This document shows, piece after piece, positions 57,347 through 64,000 of a stretch of 64,000 nt of DNA. The notes beneath the pieces are model-generated. The model made no database searches. It worked only from the letters and a program-made list of their open reading frames with translations, and had not been told where the DNA came from. Position 1 is the stretch's first letter; every line of letters starts with the position of its first letter. The translations under genes were made by a program, and so were the position numbers. Source of the DNA: Aureimonas populi (GTDB lineage: Bacteria; Pseudomonadota; Alphaproteobacteria; Rhizobiales; Rhizobiaceae); the NCBI RefSeq assembly GCF_017815515.1, contig NZ_CP072611.1:3162001-3226000 (forward strand), given 5' to 3'.

Positions 57347-58387
57347 TCAGCCTTCGACCTCGCGCGTCCAGCGCGTGTTCCATTCCTCGCGAACCGGATT
57401 GACGTAGTCCCAGTCGATGACGCGCAACTGGCCGACCTGCTCGGGGCCGTAGGGAATGCCCTCCGCCTCTTCCTCGGTGAGCGAGGCGTTGCGATTCACC
57501 GGCCCGTAGCCGTAACCGCGCGCCACGGTTTCCTGCACCTCCGGAGACACGAGATACTGCAGAAGCTGCTGCGCAAGCGGATTGTCCCGCCCCGCGACGG
57601 GGCAGCCGACGATGCCGAGCGACACCGCGCCCTCCTGCGGATACACCATCTCCACCGGAAAGCCGGTATTGGCCAGCGAGTTGACGCGCGCCGAGCCCCA
57701 TACGCCCAGAACGGCCTGCCCGCTCTGGAACAGCGCGGTCATCTGCCCCGGAGAGGCCTCGTAGGCCAGGACGTTCGCGTCGATCTCGTTGACGAAGGCT
57801 TCGAAGCCCGGGTCGATGTTGCGCTCGTCCCCGCCGCCGAGTTCGGCCTGCATCACCAGAGCGTGCAGCCCGTAGGTGTTCGACAGCGGCGGGATGACCA
57901 GCTTGCCGGCGAACTTCGGGTCCTTCAGGTCCGCCCACGAGGTCGGCGGCTCCCAGCCCTGCTCCTCGAAATACTGGGTATTGTACATGAGGCCGGTGGC
58001 CACGGCGCCGAGGCCGACCGCCTGGTTGCCGCTGATCTTGGCCATGTCGTACAGATCGTCATAGACCGGCGCCGCCTCCAGGTCGCCGCACAGGCCGAGC
58101 GCGATGGCCTGGTAGGCCGGCCCGTCATCCATGATCGCGACGTCGATCTGCGGGCTCGAGCGCGTCGCGACCAGGCGGGCGAGAGTGTCGGTCGAGTTGC
58201 CGGCGGTGTATTCGATGCGAACGCCGTGCTCCTGCTCGAAGGCTGGAAACACCTGCTGGCGCATGAGTTCCTCATAGGAACCGCCATAGGCGGCAACGTA
58301 GAGGACATTGTCCTGAGCGCTCGCGGGGATGGCCCAAACGAGCGACATGGCGGCGGATGCAAGAAGGGCGCTGCGTGGTTTGCTCAT
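57347..58387 (-). CDS. Periplasmic substrate-binding protein (PotD-like)
   Basis: A 346-residue extracellular solute-binding protein of the polyamine/opine class. Sec signal peptide MSKPRSALLASAAM to ASAQ. Seen: VLYVAAYGGSYEELMRQQVF, PEVQETVARGYGYGPVNRNA. Substrate cannot be fixed from sequence; the attached dehydrogenases suggest an amine, amino acid or opine. First gene of the operon, 122 bases from the divergent LysR start. Confidence 0.92.
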   Translation of the reverse strand: MSKPRSALLASAAMSLVWAIPASAQDNVLYVAAYGGSYEELMRQQVFPAFEQEHGVRIEYTAGNSTDTLARLVATRSSPQIDVAIMDDGPAYQAIALGLCGDLEAAPVYDDLYDMAKISGNQAVGLGAVATGLMYNTQYFEEQGWEPPTSWADLKDPKFAGKLVIPPLSNTYGLHALVMQAELGGGDERNIDPGFEAFVNEIDANVLAYEASPGQMTALFQSGQAVLGVWGSARVNSLANTGFPVEMVYPQEGAVSLGIVGCPVAGRDNPLAQQLLQYLVSPEVQETVARGYGYGPVNRNASLTEEEAEGIPYGPEQVGQLRVIDWDYVNPVREEWNTRWTREVEG

Positions 58388-58508
58388 CTTTCGACCCCTG
58401 TCCAAAACCAGTCACCCTGTAACCTTTCGAAACTTGCTCCCATTCGTCAAATGCGTTTATTTGAGCCTCTCATGCATAAATGTTATATCGAATGAATGGT
58501 GTTCAGGA

Positions 58509-59435
58509 GTGCTGAAAAGTAGGCAGGTTGAGGCGTTCCGTGCCGTGATACTGAGCGGTTCGGCGACAGAGGCGGCGAAGTTTCTCGGTATCACCCAGCC
58601 TGCCGTCAGTCGCCTCCTCGGCGATCTGGAATTCCATCTCGGCTTCAGCCTGTTCGAGCGCCGCGGCAGCAAGCTGCTGCCGACCGCCGACGCGGTGACC
58701 CTCTATCGCGAGGTGGACCGCTCCTTCATCGGGCTGGAGCGCATCGAGAAGGCGGCCAAGGATATCCGCGAGCGGCGGGGCGGCACGTTGCGGGTCGCGG
58801 CCCTCCCCGCCCTGGCCACGAGCTTCCTGCCGAAGGCGACGGCGGATTTCGTCGCAACCAGGCCCGCCGTCGACATCACCCTCTACGGCATGACCTCGCC
58901 CTCGGTGCTGGACTGGGTGACGGCGGGGCGGTGCGACCTCGGCATCGTCCACGAGCGCATTCCCCATTCCGCCATCACCACCTACGACCTGCCCGCGATG
59001 GAAGCCGTCTTCATCGCCCCCTCCGGCCATCCCCTGCTGGAGAGGGATTTCGTGGAGCCGAAGGACCTGCACGAGCGGGACATCGTCGCGCTCGCCTCCG
59101 CCTCCTCCATGCGCCGGCGCTTCGATGCGGTGATGATCACGCATAAATGCGCACCGAAGATTCGCATGGAAAGCCCGCTCACGACCATTATCTGCGGCCT
59201 GGTGGATGCCGGCTTCGGATGCGGCATCGTCGATCCGTTCACGGCTTCCTACATGCCGTGGCGCAATCTCCAGGCCCGCCCCTTCCGCCCCGCCATCACC
59301 TTCGAGTGGTCCATGATCGTGCCGAACTTCTCGCCCGTGTCCTCCCTCACGGAGGATTTCGTGGCCCAGCTCCTGTCTTCCTTCACCCACGGCCTCGAGA
59401 ACCTCGCCATGGTGCGCCACGACGCCATCCGGTAA
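58509..59435 (+). CDS. LysR family regulator
   Basis: A 308-residue regulator with HTH LSGSATEAAKFLGITQPAVS and a substrate-binding domain. Divergent from the ABC/dehydrogenase operon and probably its activator, with the transported compound or its metabolite as ligand. Start GTG 58509 is the best in-frame choice; no strong ribosome binding site is visible, so the true start is uncertain. Resembles NocR/OccR-type opine regulators in layout. Confidence 0.85.
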   Translation: MLKSRQVEAFRAVILSGSATEAAKFLGITQPAVSRLLGDLEFHLGFSLFERRGSKLLPTADAVTLYREVDRSFIGLERIEKAAKDIRERRGGTLRVAALPALATSFLPKATADFVATRPAVDITLYGMTSPSVLDWVTAGRCDLGIVHERIPHSAITTYDLPAMEAVFIAPSGHPLLERDFVEPKDLHERDIVALASASSMRRRFDAVMITHKCAPKIRMESPLTTIICGLVDAGFGCGIVDPFTASYMPWRNLQARPFRPAITFEWSMIVPNFSPVSSLTEDFVAQLLSSFTHGLENLAMVRHDAIR

Positions 59436-59476
59436 CGAACCGACCGATCCGCCAGCCGCAGGCATGGGAGCACCAC

Positions 59477-60547
59477 ATGGACAGAAGACGCATCCTCAGG
59501 CTCCTGACCGCCGGCGCGCTTGCCACGCTGTCCGGCGGCGCGGCCGCAAGGTCCGTCTTTTCGGGCAACCGCTACTACAAGGGGCCCGTGAGCGACCATT
59601 TCGACGGCCGCGTCTTCTTCAATCCCGGCGGCGAGGAGCCGCTCGGCTTTGCGGACCTCATGCGCTGGCGCCTCTCGGGCGAGCGGGAGACATGGCCCGC
59701 GCGCTGGCCGGAGGACGCGCTGGAGGCCAGCCCGGCCGCGCGGGTGGAGGGCGAGAGCCTGCGCGTGACGATGGTCGGCCACGCGACCATGCTCATCCAG
59801 ACGGCCGGCCTCAACATCCTGACGGACCCGGTCTTCTCCGAAAGGGCCTCGCCGGCCAGCTTCGCGGGGCCCCGGCGCGTCAACCGGCCGGGCATCGCCT
59901 TCGACGCCCTGCCGCCTATCGACATCGTCCTCGTCAGCCACAATCACTACGACCATCTGGATGTGGATACGCTCGCAAGGCTTGCGGCGCGGCACGACCC
60001 GCTGGTGGTCACGCCGCTGGGCAACGACACGATCATCCGCGCCCGCGCGCCGGGCATGCGCATCGAGGTGCTGGACTGGGGCGGCGCCCTTTCGCACGGC
60101 GGCGCCACGATCCACTGCGAGCCGGCCCATCACTGGTCGGCGCGCGGCCTGACGGATCGGCGCATGGCGCTATGGGCGGCCTTCGTGATCGAGACGCCCG
60201 CCGGCAAGATCTACCATATCGGGGATACCGGCTTCGGCGGCGGAAGCAATTATCGGGACGCTCGGGAAAAGCACGGCGGCTTCCGCCTCGCGCTTCTGCC
60301 CATCGGCGCCTACGAGCCGCGCTGGTTCATGAGCGGCCAGCACCAGAACCCTGCGGAGGCGGTGGAGGGGATGCGGCTTGCCGGCGCGCGCTTCGCGGCC
60401 GGGCACCATTGGGGCACATTCCAGTTGACCGACGAGGGCATCACCCGTCCGCTGGATGCCCTGCGCGCGGCGCTTGCCTCCTCGCGGATCGAGCCGGACC
60501 GCTTCCGCCCGCTACGGCCCGGAGAGGCGTGGGACGTGCCAGACTAA
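59477..60547 (+). CDS. Exported Zn-dependent hydrolase (UlaG/NAPE-PLD-like MBL fold)
   Basis: A 356-residue metallo-beta-lactamase-fold protein. The N-terminus MDRRRILRLLTAGALATLSG looks like a membrane-anchored or Tat-type signal. Seen: HATMLIQ, SHNHYDHLD (HxHxDH), IGDTGFG, and AGHHWGTFQLTDE. This pattern suits the NAPE-PLD/UlaG group; lipids or phosphoesters are possible substrates. Convergent with the GGDEF gene, 10 bases away. Confidence 0.88.
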   Translation: MDRRRILRLLTAGALATLSGGAAARSVFSGNRYYKGPVSDHFDGRVFFNPGGEEPLGFADLMRWRLSGERETWPARWPEDALEASPAARVEGESLRVTMVGHATMLIQTAGLNILTDPVFSERASPASFAGPRRVNRPGIAFDALPPIDIVLVSHNHYDHLDVDTLARLAARHDPLVVTPLGNDTIIRARAPGMRIEVLDWGGALSHGGATIHCEPAHHWSARGLTDRRMALWAAFVIETPAGKIYHIGDTGFGGGSNYRDAREKHGGFRLALLPIGAYEPRWFMSGQHQNPAEAVEGMRLAGARFAAGHHWGTFQLTDEGITRPLDALRAALASSRIEPDRFRPLRPGEAWDVPD

Positions 60548-60557
60548 GACGCGCCCC

Positions 60558-62243
60558 TCACGCCGGCACGCGGGACACCAGGCGGTCGGCCTCGGCGCCC
60601 GTCACCAGCTCGCCGCTTCCCTGCCCCTCCCGCACGCCCGAGGCCAGGAGGAGGCCCAGTTCCTCGGTATTGTCCAGCCCGTCCGCGCTCACCGCCAGGC
60701 CCAGGCCGTGGCCGAGCCCCGCCAGCGCCCGCACCATGCGGTCCGCCTCTTCCTCTCCCATGTTTTCCACCAGCCGGCGGGCGATCTTGACCTTGTCGAT
60801 GCGAAATTCGCGCATGTGGTAGAGGTTGGAGTAGCCGGTGCCGAAATTGTCCAGCGCGATGCCCACCCCCGCCGATCTCAGCGGCCCGAGCGCGGCCTTG
60901 GCCGCCTCCAGATCATGGACGATCGTGCTTTCGGCGATCTCGACCTCGAACCGCCGCGGATCGAGTCCGGTGCGCTCCAGCGTGGCGAGGATCGACTGCC
61001 CGAGATTGCGATCCTTGATCTGTCCGGGCAGGACGTCCATCGAAAGGGTGATCGCGTCGGGCCAGCGGGTCGCCGCGCGGCAGGCCGCTTCCAGCACCTG
61101 GGCGGCCAGTTCGTGGATCAGCCCGGTTTCCTGCGCGATCGGCAGGAAGCGCTCGGGCGGGATTTCCTCCCCGCTGTCGCCGGTCCAGCACGGCACCGCC
61201 TCGAAGCCCACCACGCCTCCGGTGCCCAGATCGAAGGATGGCCGGTAGCGCGGCTCGATGCGGCCACCCTGCATCGCCCGCTTCAGATCGCGCTCCATGG
61301 CCTCGCGCTCGCGCAGGAGCCTATCCATCTCTTCCTCGAAGAAGCGGAAGGCGGAGCGCCGCTCCGCCTTGGCCCGGTAGAGCGCCACATCCGCCTTGCG
61401 CAGGGCCTCCTCCGCCTCCTGCGCATCACCCGGCATGAGCGCGATGCCGATCCCCACACTCACCGGATGCTCGGCATGACCGGTGGCGACAGGCCGCTCG
61501 AACCGATGGAGAATGCGCATCGCGATGCTTGCGGCCGCTTCCGGCCCCAAGAGATGCTCGGCGAGAATGACGAACTCGTCGCCCCCGATTCGCGCTACGA
61601 AGGCGTCCTGCCGGACCGCGCTCATCAGCCGCTGCGCGCAGATCACCAGCACCTCGTCGCCGACGCCGTGCCCATAGGTATCGTTGATCTGCTTGAAGCC
61701 GTTGAGGTCGAGCAGGAACACGGCATGGCTGCACCCTGCCTCGGGCGGCGCGGCAGCAGCCCGGCGCAGCGAGTCCTCGAACTCGCGCCGGTTGGCAAGT
61801 CCGGTCAGCGGGTCACGATAGGCAAGCTCCCTTGCCTTGCACTCGGCGGCGCTGCGCCGCGCGATCTCGCTTCGCAGGTCGCGATAGCGACGAATGGCGA
61901 AGATGAGCAGGCCCAGGACGAGGATGCCGCCCAGAAGCAGGCTCTCGTTCAGCGCGATTCGCCTCTGGGCGTCGCTCATGGCCCCTTCGGTGCGGAAGAC
62001 TTCGATCTCGAACGCGACGTAGGCGAGGACGAGCAGGAGGCCGGCAAGCGCCCCGAGATCCTGTATGCCGATACGATGTCTCACGTAGAAGCTCCACAGG
62101 CGCGACGGGGCGGATCGGGGGCCGTGTCGCGCGCCTTTCGCCTGCCCGCTGCCGAGATCGATTGCCAAGGTGAAGCCCTCATCTCCCGAATGAAAGGTAA
62201 CGAGCCTCCGGCCCGGGAAGTTTCGACTCACGCGAAAACGCAC
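60558..62243 (-). CDS. GGDEF diguanylate cyclase with degenerate EAL domain
   Basis: A 561-residue membrane protein: two transmembrane segments (about 65-82 and 100-117), then GGDEF (FVARIGGDEFVILAE, intact) and an EAL-type domain. No RxxD inhibition site is seen at the expected spot. The EAL domain is decayed: GFEAVPCW for EALLRW, LDNFGTGYS for LDDFGTGYS, and ADGLDN for AEGVET. It probably makes c-di-GMP but cannot hydrolyse it; the EAL part may only bind it. Confidence 0.9.
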   Translation of the reverse strand: MRFRVSRNFPGRRLVTFHSGDEGFTLAIDLGSGQAKGARHGPRSAPSRLWSFYVRHRIGIQDLGALAGLLLVLAYVAFEIEVFRTEGAMSDAQRRIALNESLLLGGILVLGLLIFAIRRYRDLRSEIARRSAAECKARELAYRDPLTGLANRREFEDSLRRAAAAPPEAGCSHAVFLLDLNGFKQINDTYGHGVGDEVLVICAQRLMSAVRQDAFVARIGGDEFVILAEHLLGPEAAASIAMRILHRFERPVATGHAEHPVSVGIGIALMPGDAQEAEEALRKADVALYRAKAERRSAFRFFEEEMDRLLREREAMERDLKRAMQGGRIEPRYRPSFDLGTGGVVGFEAVPCWTGDSGEEIPPERFLPIAQETGLIHELAAQVLEAACRAATRWPDAITLSMDVLPGQIKDRNLGQSILATLERTGLDPRRFEVEIAESTIVHDLEAAKAALGPLRSAGVGIALDNFGTGYSNLYHMREFRIDKVKIARRLVENMGEEEADRMVRALAGLGHGLGLAVSADGLDNTEELGLLLASGVREGQGSGELVTGAEADRLVSRVPA

Positions 62244-62312
62244 ATCGCCCGGAAAATGCGCCCCGACAGGCCGCGCGCGATGCTATGCTCTCGCCTTGGA
62301 GGAAATGGCACG

Positions 62313-62513
62313 ATGCAAAAGCGCCGTACTGCGAGCGTGGCCATCCGGTGGGCGTTGCTGGCCGCCTGCCTGTTGATGGCCGCCGCCCTCATCCGCCTGT
62401 TCTGGTGGGATGCCAGCGACGGACGCGAGGCGCGCGAGACCGACAGGATGCAGGGCGCGCAGGAACCCGCGCAAGGTATTGGCGCGCCGCCGCCGGCTCC
62501 GGCACAGGAGTGA
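62313..62513 (+). CDS. Small single-pass membrane protein
   Basis: A 66-residue protein with one transmembrane segment (WALLAACLLMAAALIRLFWW), preceded by a basic N-terminus and followed by a charged, proline-rich tail (GIGAPPPAPAQE). GGAGG lies 10 bases upstream of the ATG. Not recognised; between divergent GGDEF and convergent queE, so monocistronic. Confidence 0.6.
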   Translation: MQKRRTASVAIRWALLAACLLMAAALIRLFWWDASDGREARETDRMQGAQEPAQGIGAPPPAPAQE

Positions 62514-62540
62514 GGCTGCCGCCCTCCTTGCCCGCCGGAC

Positions 62541-63290
62541 CTAGACGCCGCGCCTGTTGCCCCAGATCAGCACGTGAAGCTGCGGCAGCACATGGGCCTC
62601 GAACCAGCGATCCTCGATCACCCTGTCCACCAGCCAGCGCATCCGCTCCATCAGGCCGTCGATGTCGATCGGCGCGTCCTCGGCCTCCGGGGGCGGCGGG
62701 GTATGGTTTCCCGGTTGCAGGTAGACCGGCAGGCGGGGGTAGCGAGCCGCCGCGTCCCTTGCATATTCGTAGTCGGCCTGGTCGAAGACGATGAACTTAA
62801 GAACCACCCTCGGCCCCGCGCCCGCAGCCTTCAGGCAGTCGTCCAGGGCCGACCAGTCGGTCTCCATTCGCGAGGAAGGCGGCTTCGGGCTGAGGACCAG
62901 CGTCGAAAGCTCGGCGAACCAGGGGCGGGCGAGCGAGCCCTGCGTTTCCAGCGCGAAGCGGTATCCCTCCGCCCGCCCCCGCGCGATGAGCGGCCCGAAG
63001 GGTTGGATGGCGGGGTTCCCGCCCGACAGCGACACGGTGAGCGCCCGCCCGCCCGAAAGCGCGACCACCTCGGCCCACACCGCCTCGGTCGAGAGCGGCG
63101 CCCACTCGTCGCGAAAGCGGCTTTCCACGGCGTGCAGCGTATCACACCAGACGCAGCGGTAATCGCACCCGCCCGCGCGCACGAACACGGTCGGCTCGCC
63201 GATCAGGACGCCCTCTCCCTGGATCGTCGGGCCGAAGATCTCGGCGATGCGCAGCGTCGGAGCGGCGCTCACGGGCGATATTCGGCCCAT
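62541..63290 (-). CDS. queE: 7-carboxy-7-deazaguanine synthase QueE
   Basis: A 249-residue radical SAM enzyme of queuosine synthesis, turning carboxytetrahydropterin into CDG. Cluster cysteines C-x3-C-x2-C in [27 protein letters not shown] at the N-terminus, and [10 protein letters not shown]. Start at ATG 63290, overlapping the queD end by 22 bases. Confidence 0.96.
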   Translation of the reverse strand: MGRISPVSAAPTLRIAEIFGPTIQGEGVLIGEPTVFVRAGGCDYRCVWCDTLHAVESRFRDEWAPLSTEAVWAEVVALSGGRALTVSLSGGNPAIQPFGPLIARGRAEGYRFALETQGSLARPWFAELSTLVLSPKPPSSRMETDWSALDDCLKAAGAGPRVVLKFIVFDQADYEYARDAAARYPRLPVYLQPGNHTPPPPEAEDAPIDIDGLMERMRWLVDRVIEDRWFEAHVLPQLHVLIWGNRRGV

Positions 63291-63625
63291 GTCTTGGCCG
63301 TCTCCGAAACCCGCACGGCCGATGTTTCGGGCAGGCGCGCGCGGCACCACTCGTAGAAGTGCCGGGCGAGGCACTCGGCCGTGACGCGATCGTGCCCCAG
63401 GACGTCGTTGAGATGGCGGTGGTCGAAGCTGCCGTCGATATAGGCCTTCAGCACCGTCAACTCCCGATAGTCGCGAACGAAGCCGTGCTCGTTCAGCTCC
63501 GGCGCGCTCAGTTCCACCTCGACCACGTAATTATGCCCGTGGAGCCGCGCGCAAGGGTGGTCGCCGGGCAGAGAGGAGAGCTGGTGGGAGGCCGAGAAGT
63601 GGAATTCCTTGGTGATCCGGTACAT
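63269..63625 (-). CDS. queD: 6-carboxytetrahydropterin synthase QueD
   Basis: A 118-residue enzyme making carboxytetrahydropterin from dihydroneopterin triphosphate in queuosine synthesis. Zinc His in FHFSASHQL and [10 protein letters not shown]; catalytic Cys in HPCARLHGH. Short form typical of alphaproteobacteria. Start at 63625 overlaps the queC stop by one base (TGATG). Confidence 0.96.
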   Translation of the reverse strand: MYRITKEFHFSASHQLSSLPGDHPCARLHGHNYVVEVELSAPELNEHGFVRDYRELTVLKAYIDGSFDHRHLNDVLGHDRVTAECLARHFYEWCRARLPETSAVRVSETAKTWAEYRP

Positions 63626-64000
63626 CAGCCGGCCCGCCCGCCAACGGCGCCGATCCAGAAGTCGCGGTCCTCGTACTCCGTCGGGTCCTCCACCTTCGCC
63701 AGATGGAAGGCCTCGCGCCGCTCCACGCAGGTGCCGCAGCGGCCGCAGTGCTTTTCGCCGCCCTTGTAGCACGACCATGTCGCCGCGAACGGTGTTCCCA
63801 CGCGCGCGCCCTCCACCACGATGTCCGCCTTGGAGCGCTCGACGAAGGGCGCGAGGAGATCGACCGCCGCGTATCCATCCAGCGCCCTGCGCTGCATGGC
63901 GCGGAAAGCGTCGATGAAATCGGGGCGGCAGTCAGGATAAATGAAGTGGTCGCCGCCATGCACGGCCGCGGCCACCGCGTCCAGCTTCTGCGCGGCGGCA
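63625..64000 (-). CDS. queC: 7-cyano-7-deazaguanine synthase QueC, 5' end outside window
   Basis: The C-terminal 124 residues of QueC, which converts CDG to preQ0. Seen: [20 protein letters not shown] and the four-cysteine zinc site [15 protein letters not shown] near the C-terminus. The frame is open to the window edge. Part of the queC-queD-queE operon. Confidence 0.95.
   Translation of the reverse strand, partial: AAAQKLDAVAAAVHGGDHFIYPDCRPDFIDAFRAMQRRALDGYAAVDLLAPFVERSKADIVVEGARVGTPFAATWSCYKGGEKHCGRCGTCVERREAFHLAKVEDPTEYEDRDFWIGAVGGRAG

Overview
The window is GC-rich, densely coded alphaproteobacterial chromosome, most likely from the order Hyphomicrobiales (Rhizobiales). The reasons are the housekeeping block guaA, RsmB/NOP methyltransferase, guaB, rlmE, Ppx/GppA, the Ti-plasmid-type TraA/TraC/TraD mobilisation genes, and the queC-queD-queE order. 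No 16S rRNA is present, so genus cannot be read.

Layout. (1) 1-2788: 3' part of an RND efflux pump. (2) 2.8-17.8 kb: a patchwork of small regulator plus oxidoreductase units (HxlR/nitroreductase, TetR/SDR, TetR/O-methyltransferase, MarR/epimerase, LysR with three SDRs and an esterase, TetR/RidA). Between them lie an internally deleted IS5-type transposase and a scar of three fused gene fragments (serine recombinase end, TraA relaxase end, SDR start). (3) 17904-36478: an integrative mobilisable element of about 18.6 kb at the 3' end of guaA, bounded by an 18-bp direct repeat of the last guaA codons. It carries an AbiEi antitoxin with a broken AbiEii toxin, a type I restriction-modification operon hsdM-hsdS-X-hsdR in which X is a TIR-like (PF10137-type) protein, a DUF6499/DUF2285 gene split by a +1 shift (FseA-like), an ECF41 sigma factor with monooxygenase and VOC genes, a YafY/WYL regulator, traD-traC, a candidate oriT, traA, an AlpA-type regulator and a tyrosine integrase. 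(4) 36.5-49.9 kb: core genes (guaA, nucleosidase, tspO, rRNA methyltransferase, katA/oxyR, guaB, metallo-hydrolase, MFS pump, rlmE, Ppx/GppA, tRNA-Gln). (5) 50.1-59.4 kb: an operon with a PotABCD/opine-type ABC importer and a three-subunit flavin/iron-sulfur amine or opine dehydrogenase plus a second flavoenzyme and RidA, facing a LysR gene. (6) 59.5-64 kb: a Zn metallo-hydrolase, a GGDEF protein with a decayed EAL domain, a small membrane protein and queE-queD-queC.

How it fits together. The mobile element has relaxation genes but no type IV secretion genes, so it should need a helper. Its cargo is mainly anti-phage: restriction, a TIR-like effector translated with the restriction genes, and AbiE remains. 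The most notable signals are the TIR-like gene embedded between hsdS and hsdR, the FseA-like +1 frameshift, and the clean guaA attachment repeats. All functions are inferred from sequence features; no database search was run.
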